Assembly: GCA_035578155.1 (NCBI GenBank)
Contig: JAPWDM010000003.1
Coordinates: forward strand, 24,020,916-24,084,915
Direction of reading: 5' to 3'
DNA from: Brachynemurus nebulosus
Lineage: Eukaryota; Arthropoda; Insecta; Neuroptera; Myrmeleontidae
DNA length: 64,000 bases
Under the pieces are notes generated by a model that was given only the letters and a program-made list of their open reading frames with translations, was not told the origin of the DNA and searched no databases. Position 1 is the first letter of the stretch. Every line of letters starts with the position of its first letter. The translations under genes were made by a program, and so were the position numbers. Shown piece after piece: positions 36,794 to 50,093 of this stretch.

Positions 36794-37115
36794 TATGCAA
36801 GTATTACAAGAGAGGAATTAGTCTTCTTGTACTGTTAAACTTTCTAACCAGGTTTTTGGCTTTCGAAATTCGAATGGTATTATATGCCTAATATTAATTT
36901 CGTTGCATTCCCATTCTGCAATAAAAATGGCCTTGAATAAAAAGGATTATGTTTTTATGCAAGTGTTACAAGAGAGTTTATTGTACCTTTTGTTAAACTT
37001 TTTGAGGAGGTTTTCTGCCTTTCGAAATTCGAATGGTATTACATGCCTAATATCAACTTCATTGGATGTCCATTCTAAAATAAAATTGGCCTTTAAATAA
37101 TAAGGATTCTGTTTT
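36794..37115 (+). repeat. Tandem duplication, ~162-bp period
   Basis: TATGCAAGTATTACAAGAGAG, TGCCTAATATTAATTTC and CTTTCGAAATTCGAATGGTAT recur in order in the second unit, which starts at about 36956, with about 15% changes. Confidence 0.7.
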
Positions 37116-37119
37116 ACAA

Positions 37120-37550
37120 AATGGATTATTACTTGGCATCATCATATTGTGTATCAGTCTGAGAAAAAACTATGCGAAAATCTATATCGTTCATCCTCTC
37201 TTTATTATATTCTGTCTTCCATACAGTCAAATATCCCTCTCATGCGCTGAATATTCCTTGTGATGTATCTAGACAAAATATTTTCGTATACATATACTTA
37301 TATAATATTGTTCGCGCTAGAAAACGACACAAAGACAAAACACCAAAATTACTCTTCAAGCCCTACACTCCATTCTTTAACAATTTTTGACGTTCAGGCA
37401 TCCTCAGATATTTATCTATGTTTTCAAATGCGGGTTAGAATTTTTGGGCCATCAGTTTCTTCCGGAAACTACCGCTTTTATTGTAATTACAAAAACTATA
37501 ATTATCACGTGGATGGTCATGATGTGCTACATATTACACTGTTTTGACAA
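37120..37550. other. AT-rich stretch, no gene recognised
   Basis: The overlapping frames at 37172-37390 and 37260-37547 read the same DNA in two frames and show no known motif. Confidence 0.35.
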
Positions 37551-37552
37551 CT

Positions 37553-37725
37553 AATACACCAACACATAAACAAACGTAGCTCGCTTTCTATCTAGACACA
37601 ATAGATACCACAGTGATGATGCACAATACGTGATGTATAGTAGAGTACCGCATCACTGTTGTACCTATGATGTAGTGAGTGAGTTAAGTTCGTTTATGTA
37701 CATACGTTATTGGTGTAGACTTAAT
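37553..37725. repeat. Imperfect palindrome, possible MITE
   Basis: TACACCAACACATAAACAAACG at the left and GTTCGTTTATGTACATACG...TTGGTGTA at the right are imperfect inverted repeats, with an internal CAGTGATG/CATCACTG pair. Confidence 0.4.
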
Positions 37726-37729
37726 ACGG

Positions 37730-39755
37730 AATTGTTAACGCGACACAATGTTGTTAATTAAAATGTAGATATTTTGTCAAAAACAGTGTATATCCTGTCA
37801 TAATTACAGGATGTTCTCAAAATTATTACAACACACTGTGATCAACACTATTACTATATTCCGTTATATCGTTAACGATAACTAGCCATACAAAGTAGTC
37901 TTAAATGATTTTCCGTTACAATAAACAAAAAAATTATTTTTTAACGTATTCCTTGAATTGCGCCACTGATTTAACCAAATATAGACGTACATTGTTATTT
38001 TTAAATACCTTGCGTGCGTACATACGTAATATAAACAGTCGTAAAAAACTTTCATAATCGAATTCAAAAATAATGAAATTTTATTCACATTCTTCGAATC
38101 ACTAATCAACTTTAGTTATATTTCAGCTAAATTTTGATAAAAAAAAAAAAAAATTATAAAAAATCGTTTAAAATTGTTGAAACTAACCAAACGACTCTAA
38201 CTGTCAAATTACTTTTGTTCGGAACATCCCCTATTTTCAAATTTTAAAATGACAAGGAAGACAACGAAGACAACACTGTAACGAGCGCCGCATGGTTATT
38301 CTCCACGAAATCTCTGCAGATCAATTCTTTAAATATTTCGAAAAAATAAATTGACATTTAGTTAAATAAATAAAATAAAATCAGTAAAATAATTTGAAAA
38401 ATGAAATCTGAGGTTTTAATTAAGAAAAGATTAAATAAATACAACTGATAACTGTTATCAGTATTGTTTATTGATACAGAATGATACACACATTTTCTTG
38501 AAGGTTTTCATTTAATTAAACTACCTGCTAATTAAATTCTAAAAAGCCAACAATCAAAGGAAACAGTACCTAACTGATAAACATTTAAAAAAATATTTGC
38601 GTATATAAATTAAATATATAATATGGAAACTCACCTTCTAAAATATGAAAATGGAAAACAAAAAGGAAAATATAATAATATTTGAATGAAAAATTATACA
38701 TTATCACACCAAAACACCGGTTTTGTTGTTTTTTTGTAAAACCACACCGATTTAATGTAACATCGTTAATTGACACATGTTTATTTAATTTTATTTTATA
38801 TTTAATTCAAAATTAATTAAAAATAAGTTTTTAGTTTTAAATAATTGTTGAGTACGTCTGTACGTGGAAGTTATGGCACTAAAATATATGATAATACTGG
38901 TCAGTATAATATTGTTAACATTTTTACTATTATAAATATTAGTAAATACAAGTATGTATAGCTGTCATGTGTAGCGAAAGGAAACCTTTACATCAACATC
39001 AACCAGCGAGGAGTAGTGGGTGTCGAATTAAATTGATAATCTGGTGAGTTTCTTATGATTGAATTATGTGGTTCCATCTATTAAAATATATTCAATACTT
39101 TTTAGAAATTTTACAGGAAACTGCAATATCATGACTCTGTCGTCTATAGTAAGTACTATTCCTACAGATAGACAGTTACTGGAGTATTTTAGGAACACGG
39201 TAAAGGCGGTAAGATTTCTAATATCAAAAAAACTGATGAAACACTCTGAAATTCCTCAAGGTAGTGGCTGAAAATAATAAATAAAAGAAATTTAGTTTCG
39301 TGTTTTCTTATTCGTACTATTTTTTTTTTTTAAATAATCAAGCTAATTAATACATTTGATTAGTCAATATAATAATTAGTATATGTATAACAATAATTAC
39401 ATAAGTACTAGTATGAGCCTCAAATTAATACACCTGGCTATTTTTTTGAAATAATGGCGTACAATAACTAGAATAAAAAAGTATAAGATGTTCCTCAAAA
39501 CATTAAAACCGTATATACTTTATAGATATTTCAGAATTAGCTGCAAAAAGTATGTTTCTCAAAACATGCGGCACTTTATTTTCCTAATATATGGAATGAT
39601 CTTAAAGATTTTATCAACTTTATTCTAGTTTCGTACTTTATTAATGAATACTGGTGAAATATACCTAACGTTAATCCATTCTGAGAGTTGATAGGCCATC
39701 TTGTAGTTCTTTATTAAATAATTATATTAATAAATATGCAAAACAAATGACTGGC
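37730..39755. other. AT-rich stretch, no gene recognised
   Basis: Short frames at 37882-38109 (minus), 38585-38776 (minus) and 39059-39271 (plus) have no recognised domain. Confidence 0.35.
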
Positions 39756-39758
39756 AAG

Positions 39759-41430
<1,672 letters not shown>

Positions 41431-41435
41431 TTATA

Positions 41436-41733
41436 CAGTCGAATGCCCGTTATAAGACTAGTCTAGGAGACGCAGGGGAAATTTTTCTCGAAAATTTTTT
41501 GTGCCTTCACTACCACGCACTTAATTTTGTCGCTCGACTACTCCTTATAAGACTATTTTATTTCAGTATTGCATTCCTATACGTTCAATTGTTTATGATT
41601 TTGACAATTTCAGCATAGTCTTATAAGGAGTGGTCTGGCACAAAATTCGAAAAAATGATTAAGTGGGGGAAGCTCCAATTGCTAATTGAGGGGAAGTCTT
41701 ATAAGGGGCAGTCTTATAACGGGTATTCGACTG
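41436..41733. mobile_element. pogo-type MITE (CAGTCGAATGCCCGTTATAA)
   Basis: The ends CAGTCGAATGCCCGTTATAA and TTATAACGGGTATTCGACTG are inverted copies, with TA on both sides (41434-41435, 41734-41735). CTTATAAG-type motifs recur several times inside. Confidence 0.85.
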
Positions 41734-42082
41734 TATTTTATACAAGACCAATAATATAGACTATTGAATAATTAACAGAGCAAACAACAATATGGCGGAA
41801 TTGTGTAATTTAGCTCAGTAAAATTAGATCTAACGCGAGATCCAACTCCATGTTCTTCGATTTCTGTTTTGACAAATAATTTGTCAATAATCTGAAGCGG
41901 CTTGAAGCATTTTAAAAATTATTTTTTCTTCTAAACGGCTCCGTTTTGAGTACTGTTAAATTTGTCCACACTAGTTTTAAAACGTTATTTAATATACAAT
42001 ATTTTAGTACCACTAATAAAAGATTATAGTTAAATTAAAAATGAGATGTATTTATAGCTGTCAACTACCATTTGTAAAAATG

Positions 42083-42106
42083 ACGGGTAAAATTGATTTT
42101 ACCCGT
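42083..42106. repeat. Perfect small hairpin
   Basis: ACGGGTAAAAT and ATTTTACCCGT are perfect complements separated by two bases. No role is evident; it lies about 300 bases past the GGPPS stop codon. Confidence 0.6.
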
Positions 42107-42417
42107 TTGTATTTTTTTTCATAATACATTAATATTTTTTTAAGTTAAATAGTTATTTTGTTATTATTGTCATCAAGTTTATTATTTTGAAATTAATTTT
42201 TCAAAAAAATTCACATAAATAAAACCTAGTATAAAGTTAAAAATTATAGAGGATCTAAAAGAATGACCACAATAAAAAAATAATTTGAACCAATTGTGCT
42301 TTTTAAATATAATTGGTGGGAAACATAAAAAAATAAAAATACTTTTTCTTTTGTTAAATAAGTAAATAAAATCGATTTAAAATAAAATTATAATCCAAAA
42401 GAGATCATTCGATTTGC

Positions 42418-43830
42418 TTAAGATTCATTTCTCCAACTCAATAAATTATCCAGGAATGCTTCCATATGCACGTTACCACCGAGTCGTGCAACTTCTTCTC
42501 GTGCTTCCAAATCTAGCTCATTTAAAACTTTACGTGTATATGCAAAACTACCACATTTATCGATAAGCGATACACAATAACGTTTAACTTCCACGTCGCG
42601 AGTACGTTGCCGTAAGACATCTGTATAATATAGTTAAGAAATAGCGGCGCCATTTTGAATTTAATAAAATACTTTTAAATATTTCAAAGGATACGCATTA
42701 GTTGACCGTCTGACGGTTGGGAGTGAATAGCATGAATGACAGGAAAACTGAATTTTCCTTCAGTTAGATCTTCACAATAACTTTTATTTGCAGAATACTG
42801 AAACACAAACAAAAGATACAAAAAAGTGTCATCAAACAATTAGCTTTTACAAAAGAAAACGTACATCTCTTAAGCACAAATTGCAATAATCATCCCTTAT
42901 CTGAAAATATAAACCTAAAATTGATGCCAGTTTCGTAAAATCGGCTTTATTGTCACTAAATAATTGCATCAATCGAATCGCTAACATAAACAAACCACCG
43001 GTTTCTAGAAAAAAAATATAATATTCCTTATATTCAAATACTTATAAAAATATGCATTAAAAAATTGCAATACTTTTGATGGTCATCTGTTTATATTCTT
43101 CTTCGGATGGACACTGAAAGTTGTCGCGCCAGTAAATTTCCAGGCCCTGTCCACGATGCAATTCTAAAAGTTGCTCCGTATAAATGGTTGTAGCCTAATT
43201 AAAAAAAGAAAAAATATAATTTCTTATATTGAAAACTAAAATTACAAAACAATGTTTTTATACCTCAGGATGTCCTAAATCTAGAACGCGTTCCAAAGCT
43301 ATAAAAATAACATAATTTGCTGCATTAATTGTACTAGCCACACCATAAATAGAATGCGCCACTGGGATTCCCCGGCGAAGAATTGAATTATCTTGGATAT
43401 CGTCTAGTCTAAAAAATTACAACCTGTTTTGTAAAATATATTTTGTTTTATGTTTTTAAACTTACAGTAAACTAGAATTGTGTAGCATTTCGATTATCTG
43501 TCCAACGGCAGCCAATTTTTCACTAGGAATTTTCAACCAATAATTAAACGCTTCTGCTAACTTGGTTCGTATATTCTTTCCCGGTACTTGTAAAATATAT
43601 TTAAAAGGTTGTAAAAGTTTCTAAAAGAAAAAATATTAAAAAAATATATCTTATGATACTTAAACTAGAAACGCCTATGTGAGATATGGAATACGTACAA
43701 AAATTTTCAATTGATTTTTACGTTTACTATAACCAAATAAAGAAATCGAAAATTAATTGCTTACCTCATCTTGATCTTTATCACCATGTTTACTGTATGG
43801 AATATTTGAAACTGAGTTTTTTTCATTCAT
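42418..43830 (-). CDS. GGPS1: Geranylgeranyl diphosphate synthase (GGPPS), seven exons
   Basis: The enzyme condenses isopentenyl and farnesyl diphosphate to the C20 geranylgeranyl diphosphate used for protein prenylation in the cytosol. Exons on the minus strand are 43830-43765, 43620-43466, 43408-43264, 43194-43074, 43004-42865, 42797-42695 and 42620-42418, all with GT-AG introns and consistent phase. The 310-aa product is close to the roughly 300 aa of animal GGPPS. Key features are [17 protein letters not shown] (about residues 34-50), the first aspartate-rich motif DDIQD (76-80), [35 protein letters not shown], the second motif [10 protein letters not shown] (around 196-205) and [11 protein letters not shown]. 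No residue breaks were found. The start is the first ATG after an upstream in-frame stop. The Drosophila homologue is quemao (qm). The exons are short (66-203 nt), so ORF scanning misses them. Confidence 0.95.
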
Positions 43831-43834
43831 AATG

Positions 43835-45165
43835 GAAGAAAAATTCGCTTTACTAATTCACCGATTTAGTTCAAATTATTCATGTGCTTTCTTTATTCTG
43901 ACGTCTGCCGATGACAGCTCGTTATAGACATCTGCATAATAAAATACCGCATACACTTATCAAGTTTAATCTTTATTATTTATAGTGTACAATTTTACGG
44001 CTTTAACCGCTTTATCGGCTCTAACTAAATGTTTATTTTGCGAGTTTTTTTTTAATCATCAGGTAAACAAAACTCTAATTTATGTATTAAAATTTATATC
44101 CTGGTAATCTTAACAGTGTATCTAGTATAATACATATAGCAGAACTTTTAAAATTTTGATCAATCTAAATTTGTCCAAATTAAAAATCTTTTATAATAAT
44201 AAATCAAAAAGTATTCAGAATATTTTTGGATAATTTTTGAAAATACCTGCCCAAAATTAAAAATGAAATGAAAATATCAAATAAAAAAAGCCAGGTAATC
44301 AAGCATGGTGACTATACAAGGTGTACGACGTGTACGAACTCCATGTATGAAAAAAAAAGGTTTAAAGATAAGAGGGTACTAGTGTTCCGTGTGTACCAAA
44401 GCGGGAAAGGTGTGAAACGGCCGTTTGAAATAGAGATATATTAATTTGAAATTATAAAATACGTCATTTAGGTTGTTCAAATATAAATGATGGAAATAAA
44501 CTCAATAATTATTAAAAAATAGTCAAAAATAAAGAAGTAAACGATAATAATAAATTTTAAATTACAGTACAAAGGGAAATTAGCGCCACAAGTGGTGAAA
44601 AAAGAAAACGTAATAGGTACCATTTTCGTGGACAATTTTGACAATTCCCCCGTTTGAGTTCGTGATCCTTATCTAGTGTCCATGTAATCAAGCATAAACA
44701 TGATTACATGAAGCATATGAAGTCATGATCAGATAATATGTTAACACTCATCGTCATCACATTTTAAAATTATCTTAAGTACGGTCATCTAGTATATAAT
44801 TTTTAAAACATTATAGTACAAGACAATTCTTGAAGATGGCAGCATATGTATTAAATAACTGCTAATTTTATTGTGTGATAAAATTATGGATAAAATAATA
44901 GTAAAACTGGCAAAATAAAACCAGTCTACACGTAAGCCCTTTGTTTTTAGTCTACAGTTTTAAATTACTTTCCCCAATAAATGGATTCAGTTCCTTGAAC
45001 GTGCCCATGGTCTATGCAGCTTTATTTTTTTCTGCATTTATATCTGTTAATGATATTTCCAAGCAACATCTAAATGATAATACAGTTTATTAAAAAAAGG
45101 GCCTATTTGTTTCGGCCTGCTCGCTAGCGGCTTGCAAGCAGTCGAGCGATATGTGCTTAAAATTT
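43835..45165. other. Upstream of GGPPS; no second gene recognised
   Basis: This should hold the GGPPS promoter and any 5' leader, but no core element could be placed. CATGTAATCA and TGATTACATG (44681-44710) form a small hairpin, and GTAATCAAGCAT occurs twice (about 44296 and 44684). Confidence 0.3.
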
Positions 45166-45169
45166 TGCT

Positions 45170-45265
45170 GCCCACGTTTTCGGCATCCGAAAATAATCAC
45201 AACCGCCGAGGCCGATCGCGATCAATGATTACAGATTATGTGTACGATGTTACCACAAACAAGTA
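45170..45265 (-). repeat. Dispersed repeat family Y, copy 2
   Basis: Inverted relative to 11490-11600. Both have a TGATCGCGATCGG core, GTGGTAACATCG on one side and GATTATTTTCG on the other. Confidence 0.6.
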
Positions 45266-45269
45266 TTAC

Positions 45270-47000
45270 CAATGTATATGTAAATAATTCCATGTATATT
45301 TGTTTATATAAAAGGGTCAAGGCGTACTTCCATGGTGATACTGCCCCCAATAGCAACTTATATTAATAACTCTACTAACGGTATGGTGAGGCTATAAGTA
45401 ATTGATATCTACCATCTTCCCGGCTAAAACCGAATAGTTACAGAGGTAACTAAAAAATAATAAAAATTAGTGCTTTATTCAAAAATTTTTTTCCCAATAA
45501 CAACCTATTTAACATAAAAAAATAATTCCAAATCCACATGAAGGCAGACACTCTCTAAAATATTAGACATATTTATTAACATCCCAGTCCTCGTTATTAA
45601 GGATAATAACAAGGATAAAATCCAATCCAGTGTTATTTTCATAGGGTTCCCATTGAGTTACCACCTAAAAAAAATACAGTCACTGGGCCGTAGTCTACTT
45701 TATTACCTTACCCCCACGATTTTTACGCCAATATTTCCTTGATGTTTTTGCCTTTTTTCTAACATGTCTAGAGACTCTCTGAGTAAACGTAGAGGGCTGA
45801 AATTTTGTACATGGATTTTCCCCCACTTCTCCCATTTTTACATCGGAATTCAATGGTATTGTTAAATGTGTTTAAAATGCTTTTTATTTATAAGACAAGT
45901 AGGCGAATAGTAAATTTAAAAATTTAAAAAAATTGAACTTACTTTTATAACAAATGCAATACATACATATTAAGTAATTTAAAAATGTTATTAAAGTTAA
46001 TGTTTATTTATAAAGTATTAATTTTGGATTTTTATTTATTTATAAAATAGAAAATTTGGATTTTTTGGAAAGAAAAAATACCTTCATTAGGGCCTCTCAG
46101 ATTACTATTTAAGGTCCTTTTTTAATATTTAAAAATAAAACACAAAGGCAATTGGCGGATAAGCAGGGGTAGGAATGCCCTCGTACGAACTGTGTTCGCT
46201 TTTTTCCTGCTAACTGCTATCGGCACCAAATTGAAATTTACTGAGATTCAGCCGTTAAAAACTTAAAACCTTTTTTTAAAGCCCCGATCAGCCGGGCACT
46301 CATCATCAGTTTTGAAACCACCAAAATGACAAATCGGTTGTAGACTTTCAATCACATTACGCTTGTAGACATTCAGTACCGAAGATGAAGGGAAAAATTC
46401 GATTTCCGTGATGGGGCCCCGCTGCTCACGGCGTTTTTATTTTTCACGATAAATAAATAAATTTAATATCAAATTGTAGTAGTAACTGAATCCGATGGTA
46501 CCAATAACAGTGCAGTCTTAATCTCATGGTGCGATATGTAGGTATGTTCTGTTTTAGTGCCACCTGTCCAGGACAGAGCAACGTCTGCCGGAGCAACTAG
46601 TTTACATTTTAATTTTTTTAACACCAAGTGTGATATTTGAATGTTAGTCTTTAATTGGTAAAATTATTTGACTTTACGGTAATTATATCAAGTATTATAA
46701 TACCTAATCATTGTATATCAAGTATTATAATAATTTTTAATCATTCTAATATTATAATTTCTAATTATTTATATTGATTAAATTAATATTCTAGAAGCTA
46801 TAATAAATAAAGTTAATAATTATGTTGTTTATTATTAATTTTTCCTAAAAAAAATTAAAATAAGTAAGGAAAATCCATTTTATATTTAGTCTTCAATCAT
46901 TTTAAATAAAGAAATAATTGGCAGCGAACAGTCCAATTAAGTATGTACTCTAGCACAACTTCGAATTCTACCACTATCATTGAATTTTAATTATTTATTT
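45270..47000. other. Mixed sequence, no gene recognised
   Basis: GC-richer patches at 45330-45440, 45650-45850 and 46150-46440 look like old repeats, but no partner copy or domain was found in this window. Confidence 0.3.
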
Positions 47001-47351
47001 AAATACAGTAAAACTTCGACTAACGTCACTGTCGGGACCGGGACTGTAATGATTAATTAATCGAATTAGACGGATAATAGAAATTTTTTAATAAACTGGT
47101 TTTACTACTAGCTTTGAGACGAAAATGTATATTTATAGTTCTCATTAACTCAGGTGTATCAAGTCCCATAAGAATATGTTGTAGTTTTTTCACTTTTACC
47201 ATGGAAAAAAGTTAGGACAAATTTTTACAGCGAACAAATTAGTACAAAACATTTAATTGATCATTTCACTGTAGGTAAACAGGATAAAAACGAAACAAAA
47301 ATTCCTATGGCTAAATTTAACTGATTTCAGAACCATAGTAACCATGTATTA

Positions 47352-47845
47352 TAGTATATTGTGCAATAAGTGCGGGAAATTGTCGATTGCCCACGAAAGC
47401 GAAGTTGAGCGCACGAACGTAGTGAGTGCGCTCATTCGCTTGAGTGGAGCAATCGACAATCCCGCGCGAGTTGCACATACTATTTTTTATTACGAATTTC
47501 ACATACTTTTTTCTATTATTATCACTAATTTTGACATTTTTATTACTTTTTAAAATAATATTTTCAAGTGTTTGTCTTTTTTTTCTTAATTAATTATCGT
47601 TTAAATTACTTTGTTGGTGGTTTCTATAGAAATAATTATTAAATATTTATTAAATGAAAAATTAAGAGGCGGCTCTGCGTGTTTTGATTATATTTTACGT
47701 GTTTTATTGTCAATTTGCGTGTGCAAAGTTACTTTCCACACGCAAAAAAGTATGCGGGAAGAGTACAGTGGGCAAACGGCTATTTTGCGTACAGAAATGT
47801 GTGCGCCAAGTTAGTACTTCTCCCGCATGAGTAATAAAAAATAAT
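47352..47845. mobile_element. Insertion 1: CpG-palindrome element
   Basis: It begins with an imperfect palindrome (47352-47482) from TAGTATATTGTGCAA to TTGCACATACTA, with GTGCGGGAAATTGTCGATTG and CAATCGACAATCCCGCGC as its stem. A GC-richer tail contains GCGTGTGCAAAG, CCACACGC and TCCCGCATGAG. Frames at 47344-47553 and 47317-47502 read the palindrome on both strands and are not genes. The ATAGTAT terminus is shared with the elements at 9888 and 50093. Confidence 0.5.
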
Positions 47846-48023
47846 AATATGAATTATACTAATTTATTTTTTGCAACTCTGAATTAAAAATTTAACTTTA
47901 TAGTTGCCTGTGATAGTGTCAAAATGGCTTACTTTTTTTCATTCCTACAGTAACGCTGCAAGTCATAGTTAGTTATTCATGAACTATTTAAAATAAATAT
48001 TTTGAATTTTTTTTTTTAATATA

Positions 48024-49256
48024 TCAAATTTTTAATAAACTGAGATCGTATTTCCATTTTTTATTGAAATTTTTTTTATGATAAATATTAATAATACAAT
48101 TTTTTACTTTACTAAAATTTACAGGCGTCAGGAGAGAATTTTCTTTACATATATTTGTAATTTCCTGCACATTTGAAGATGTTTCTAAAGAATCTTTTGT
48201 TTCACCTAATATTTTAATTGAAATTACTTTCTTATTTTCAATTGAATTTTCTACGTAGCCCTCTGCAACAGTACTAGATTTCCACCCGCCATGGCGTTTA
48301 AGTATCGATATATCTACGCCAGTGTCGGCTAATAGTGAAGCTGATGATCGTCTAAAACAGTGGCCAGTATATTGGTCACAATTACGTAAATTTAGAAACT
48401 GTGCAATTTTTTTTGGAAATTCTGCAATTGTGTTTATTTCTACTGGCTGCGAAACACATTTTTTATGTCTGTAGATTAGAAAAAAACGAGAAAGTGTCGT
48501 ATTTTGTGGTCGCAGGTTCATATATTTTCTAAAAATATCAAGCATATTTATTTTTGGCACATTTCTTTTCGTTATAATAAATTCTCTTGAGGTTTTTGTT
48601 TTTGTATCCGGCACAGAAATTTTTATACAATCACCCATATCTTCAATATCTGAAATTGTTATTTTGATAAGTTCGTCTCGACGACAAGCACCGGCAATAC
48701 CCACTATTAATGCCACCTATAAAGTTCAAAATTTATTAATAATTGAAAATAAAATATGCATACATGTAAATTTTTACCTTCATTAATAAATAATTTTTGT
48801 CATCTGCTGACTGCAGAAATTTAGCGATTTGTTCTGTAATGAAAATTTTAGATTTTTTTGCTTTATAACCTTCTAATTTCCTTTTTAAAATGTTATTAAT
48901 GTAGTAAATTTACCTATATCTATGTTTCTTTTCATTCTGAGTGTAGCCTTTATCACTGAATAGTGACTCTACATAGTTGAAGCTTTTTTGTTTTCGTTTT
49001 TTTGTGAAAAATAGGCAAGCAATATTTTTTCGTCTACTATTTCAATTTTTTTCTCATTGCACCACTCACTGAATATCTTGTAGGCAATTTCGTACAAATT
49101 CTTTGATTTTGTTGCTAGTAACGCCGATATTGCAGCTTCTGTAGCTATTTCTACATCCATTGGTGTGATATTTATTAATTTACCTATTTTATGAATAAAA
49201 ATATTACTTTTTAGAGAAACACGTCTTTCTTTGAAGGCAGTAAACAAATAAACAAT
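48024..49256 (-). pseudogene. Crypton-like tyrosine recombinase, broken
   Basis: Site-specific recombinase of the phage-integrase fold. The first part (49256-48969) has the SAM-like core-binding helices (EIAYKIFSEWCNEKK). An amber codon at 48969-48971 then stands where a Trp codon is expected, followed in frame by SHYSVIKATLRMKRNID. Near 48886-48890 a one-base loss shifts the frame; the other frame continues GYKAKKSKIFITEQIAKFLQ to a GT donor at about 48777. The last exon (48716-48024, after TTATAG) carries the catalytic set: Arg in GACRRDEL, HxxR in YTGHCFRRSS, HGGW and the nucleophile Tyr in VAEGYVEN. The catalytic residues remain but two lesions make this copy inactive. No ATG precedes the first part in frame; the frame is open back to about 49256. 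Confidence 0.8.
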
Positions 49257-49503
49257 TCAACATTTGTAAATAACCTGCTTACTAGATTTAAATAATATTT
49301 AGTTAATAAATATAAATTTTTTTGTTTATGATACGTTTCTGCAGCAACGTTATAATAGTGAATATAAACTATATAGCTACCCATGAATTATTATAACAAA
49401 TATGATAAATAAATATAATACATATAACATAGGTTTATATATAATTAAAATAATACTATTATTAATAAAATTTTACTATTTTAAATCAGAGTTGCAAAAA
49501 ATA

Positions 49504-50093
49504 TTGTATGCAACACGTACCAAATGAGTGTTTTTTTCACTCGTCTCAATTGTGAAAAAAACACCTTCATTTTGTGACTTGTTTCATAAATAACTATTTT
49601 CTATTCTTGTTGAAGAACACACTCATTATATTCTGTTAATTGTTGAGAAAGTTAGACATTATTCAAAGGTGCGGAGGAATGACCATTACTCAATACCTTT
49701 TTGACCAATCAAATCACAGTATTAACCATTATTCAATGGCTTTGCGATTGCTTTGTGACTAATGTATGTATCAAGTTTTAATTTAATAGATGTTGCGCAG
49801 TAACGCGCAAGTAAACAAAGTAGTATATATTTTGCTTTGATCGTTTTATACATATTATACAAACATTTAATGAAATTAGAGATAGATTAAAAATTTGAAT
49901 TAAAATTTATATTCAATTTTAATTAAATCAAAACAGAAAAAAGTCGTAGAAAAAATATCGTATTCTACTCGCTCGCGATGGCTATTACTCACTCAGATGC
50001 AATACGACACTCGCCTCGCAAGCTCGGCTCGTGTCGCAATTTCATCTTCGTGAGTAAGAGCTATCATTACCAACTCGTTGAATAACATACTAT
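49504..50093. repeat. Right-hand CpG-palindromic segment of insertion 2
   Basis: After TATTGTATGCAACACG comes AT-rich DNA, then CTCGCTCGCGATGGCTATTA, a CGACACTCGCCTCGC/GCTCGGCTCGTGTCG centre and ATCTTCGTGAGTAAGAGC, which pair imperfectly across the centre. The outer bases read AATAACATACTATT. The layout parallels 9888-10024. Confidence 0.5.

Larger units (their letters stand above)
47865..50093 (-). mobile_element. Insertion 2: tyrosine-recombinase (Crypton-like) element
   Basis: The left end TATTTTTTGCAACTCTGA (47865) is repeated inverted at 49486-49503 (18 bp, exact). Comparison with copy B puts the far insertion edge near 50093, so the segment 49504-50093 belongs either to this element or to a neighbour. 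That segment ends in a CpG-rich imperfect palindrome (about 49970-50070) and ATACTATT. The element carries the broken recombinase described separately. Cryptons use tyrosine recombinases and are usually described without terminal inverted repeats. Confidence 0.55.

Noticed and set aside
47317..47553. Overlapping ORFs on both strands
   Set aside because: They are two readings of the CpG palindrome of insertion 1.
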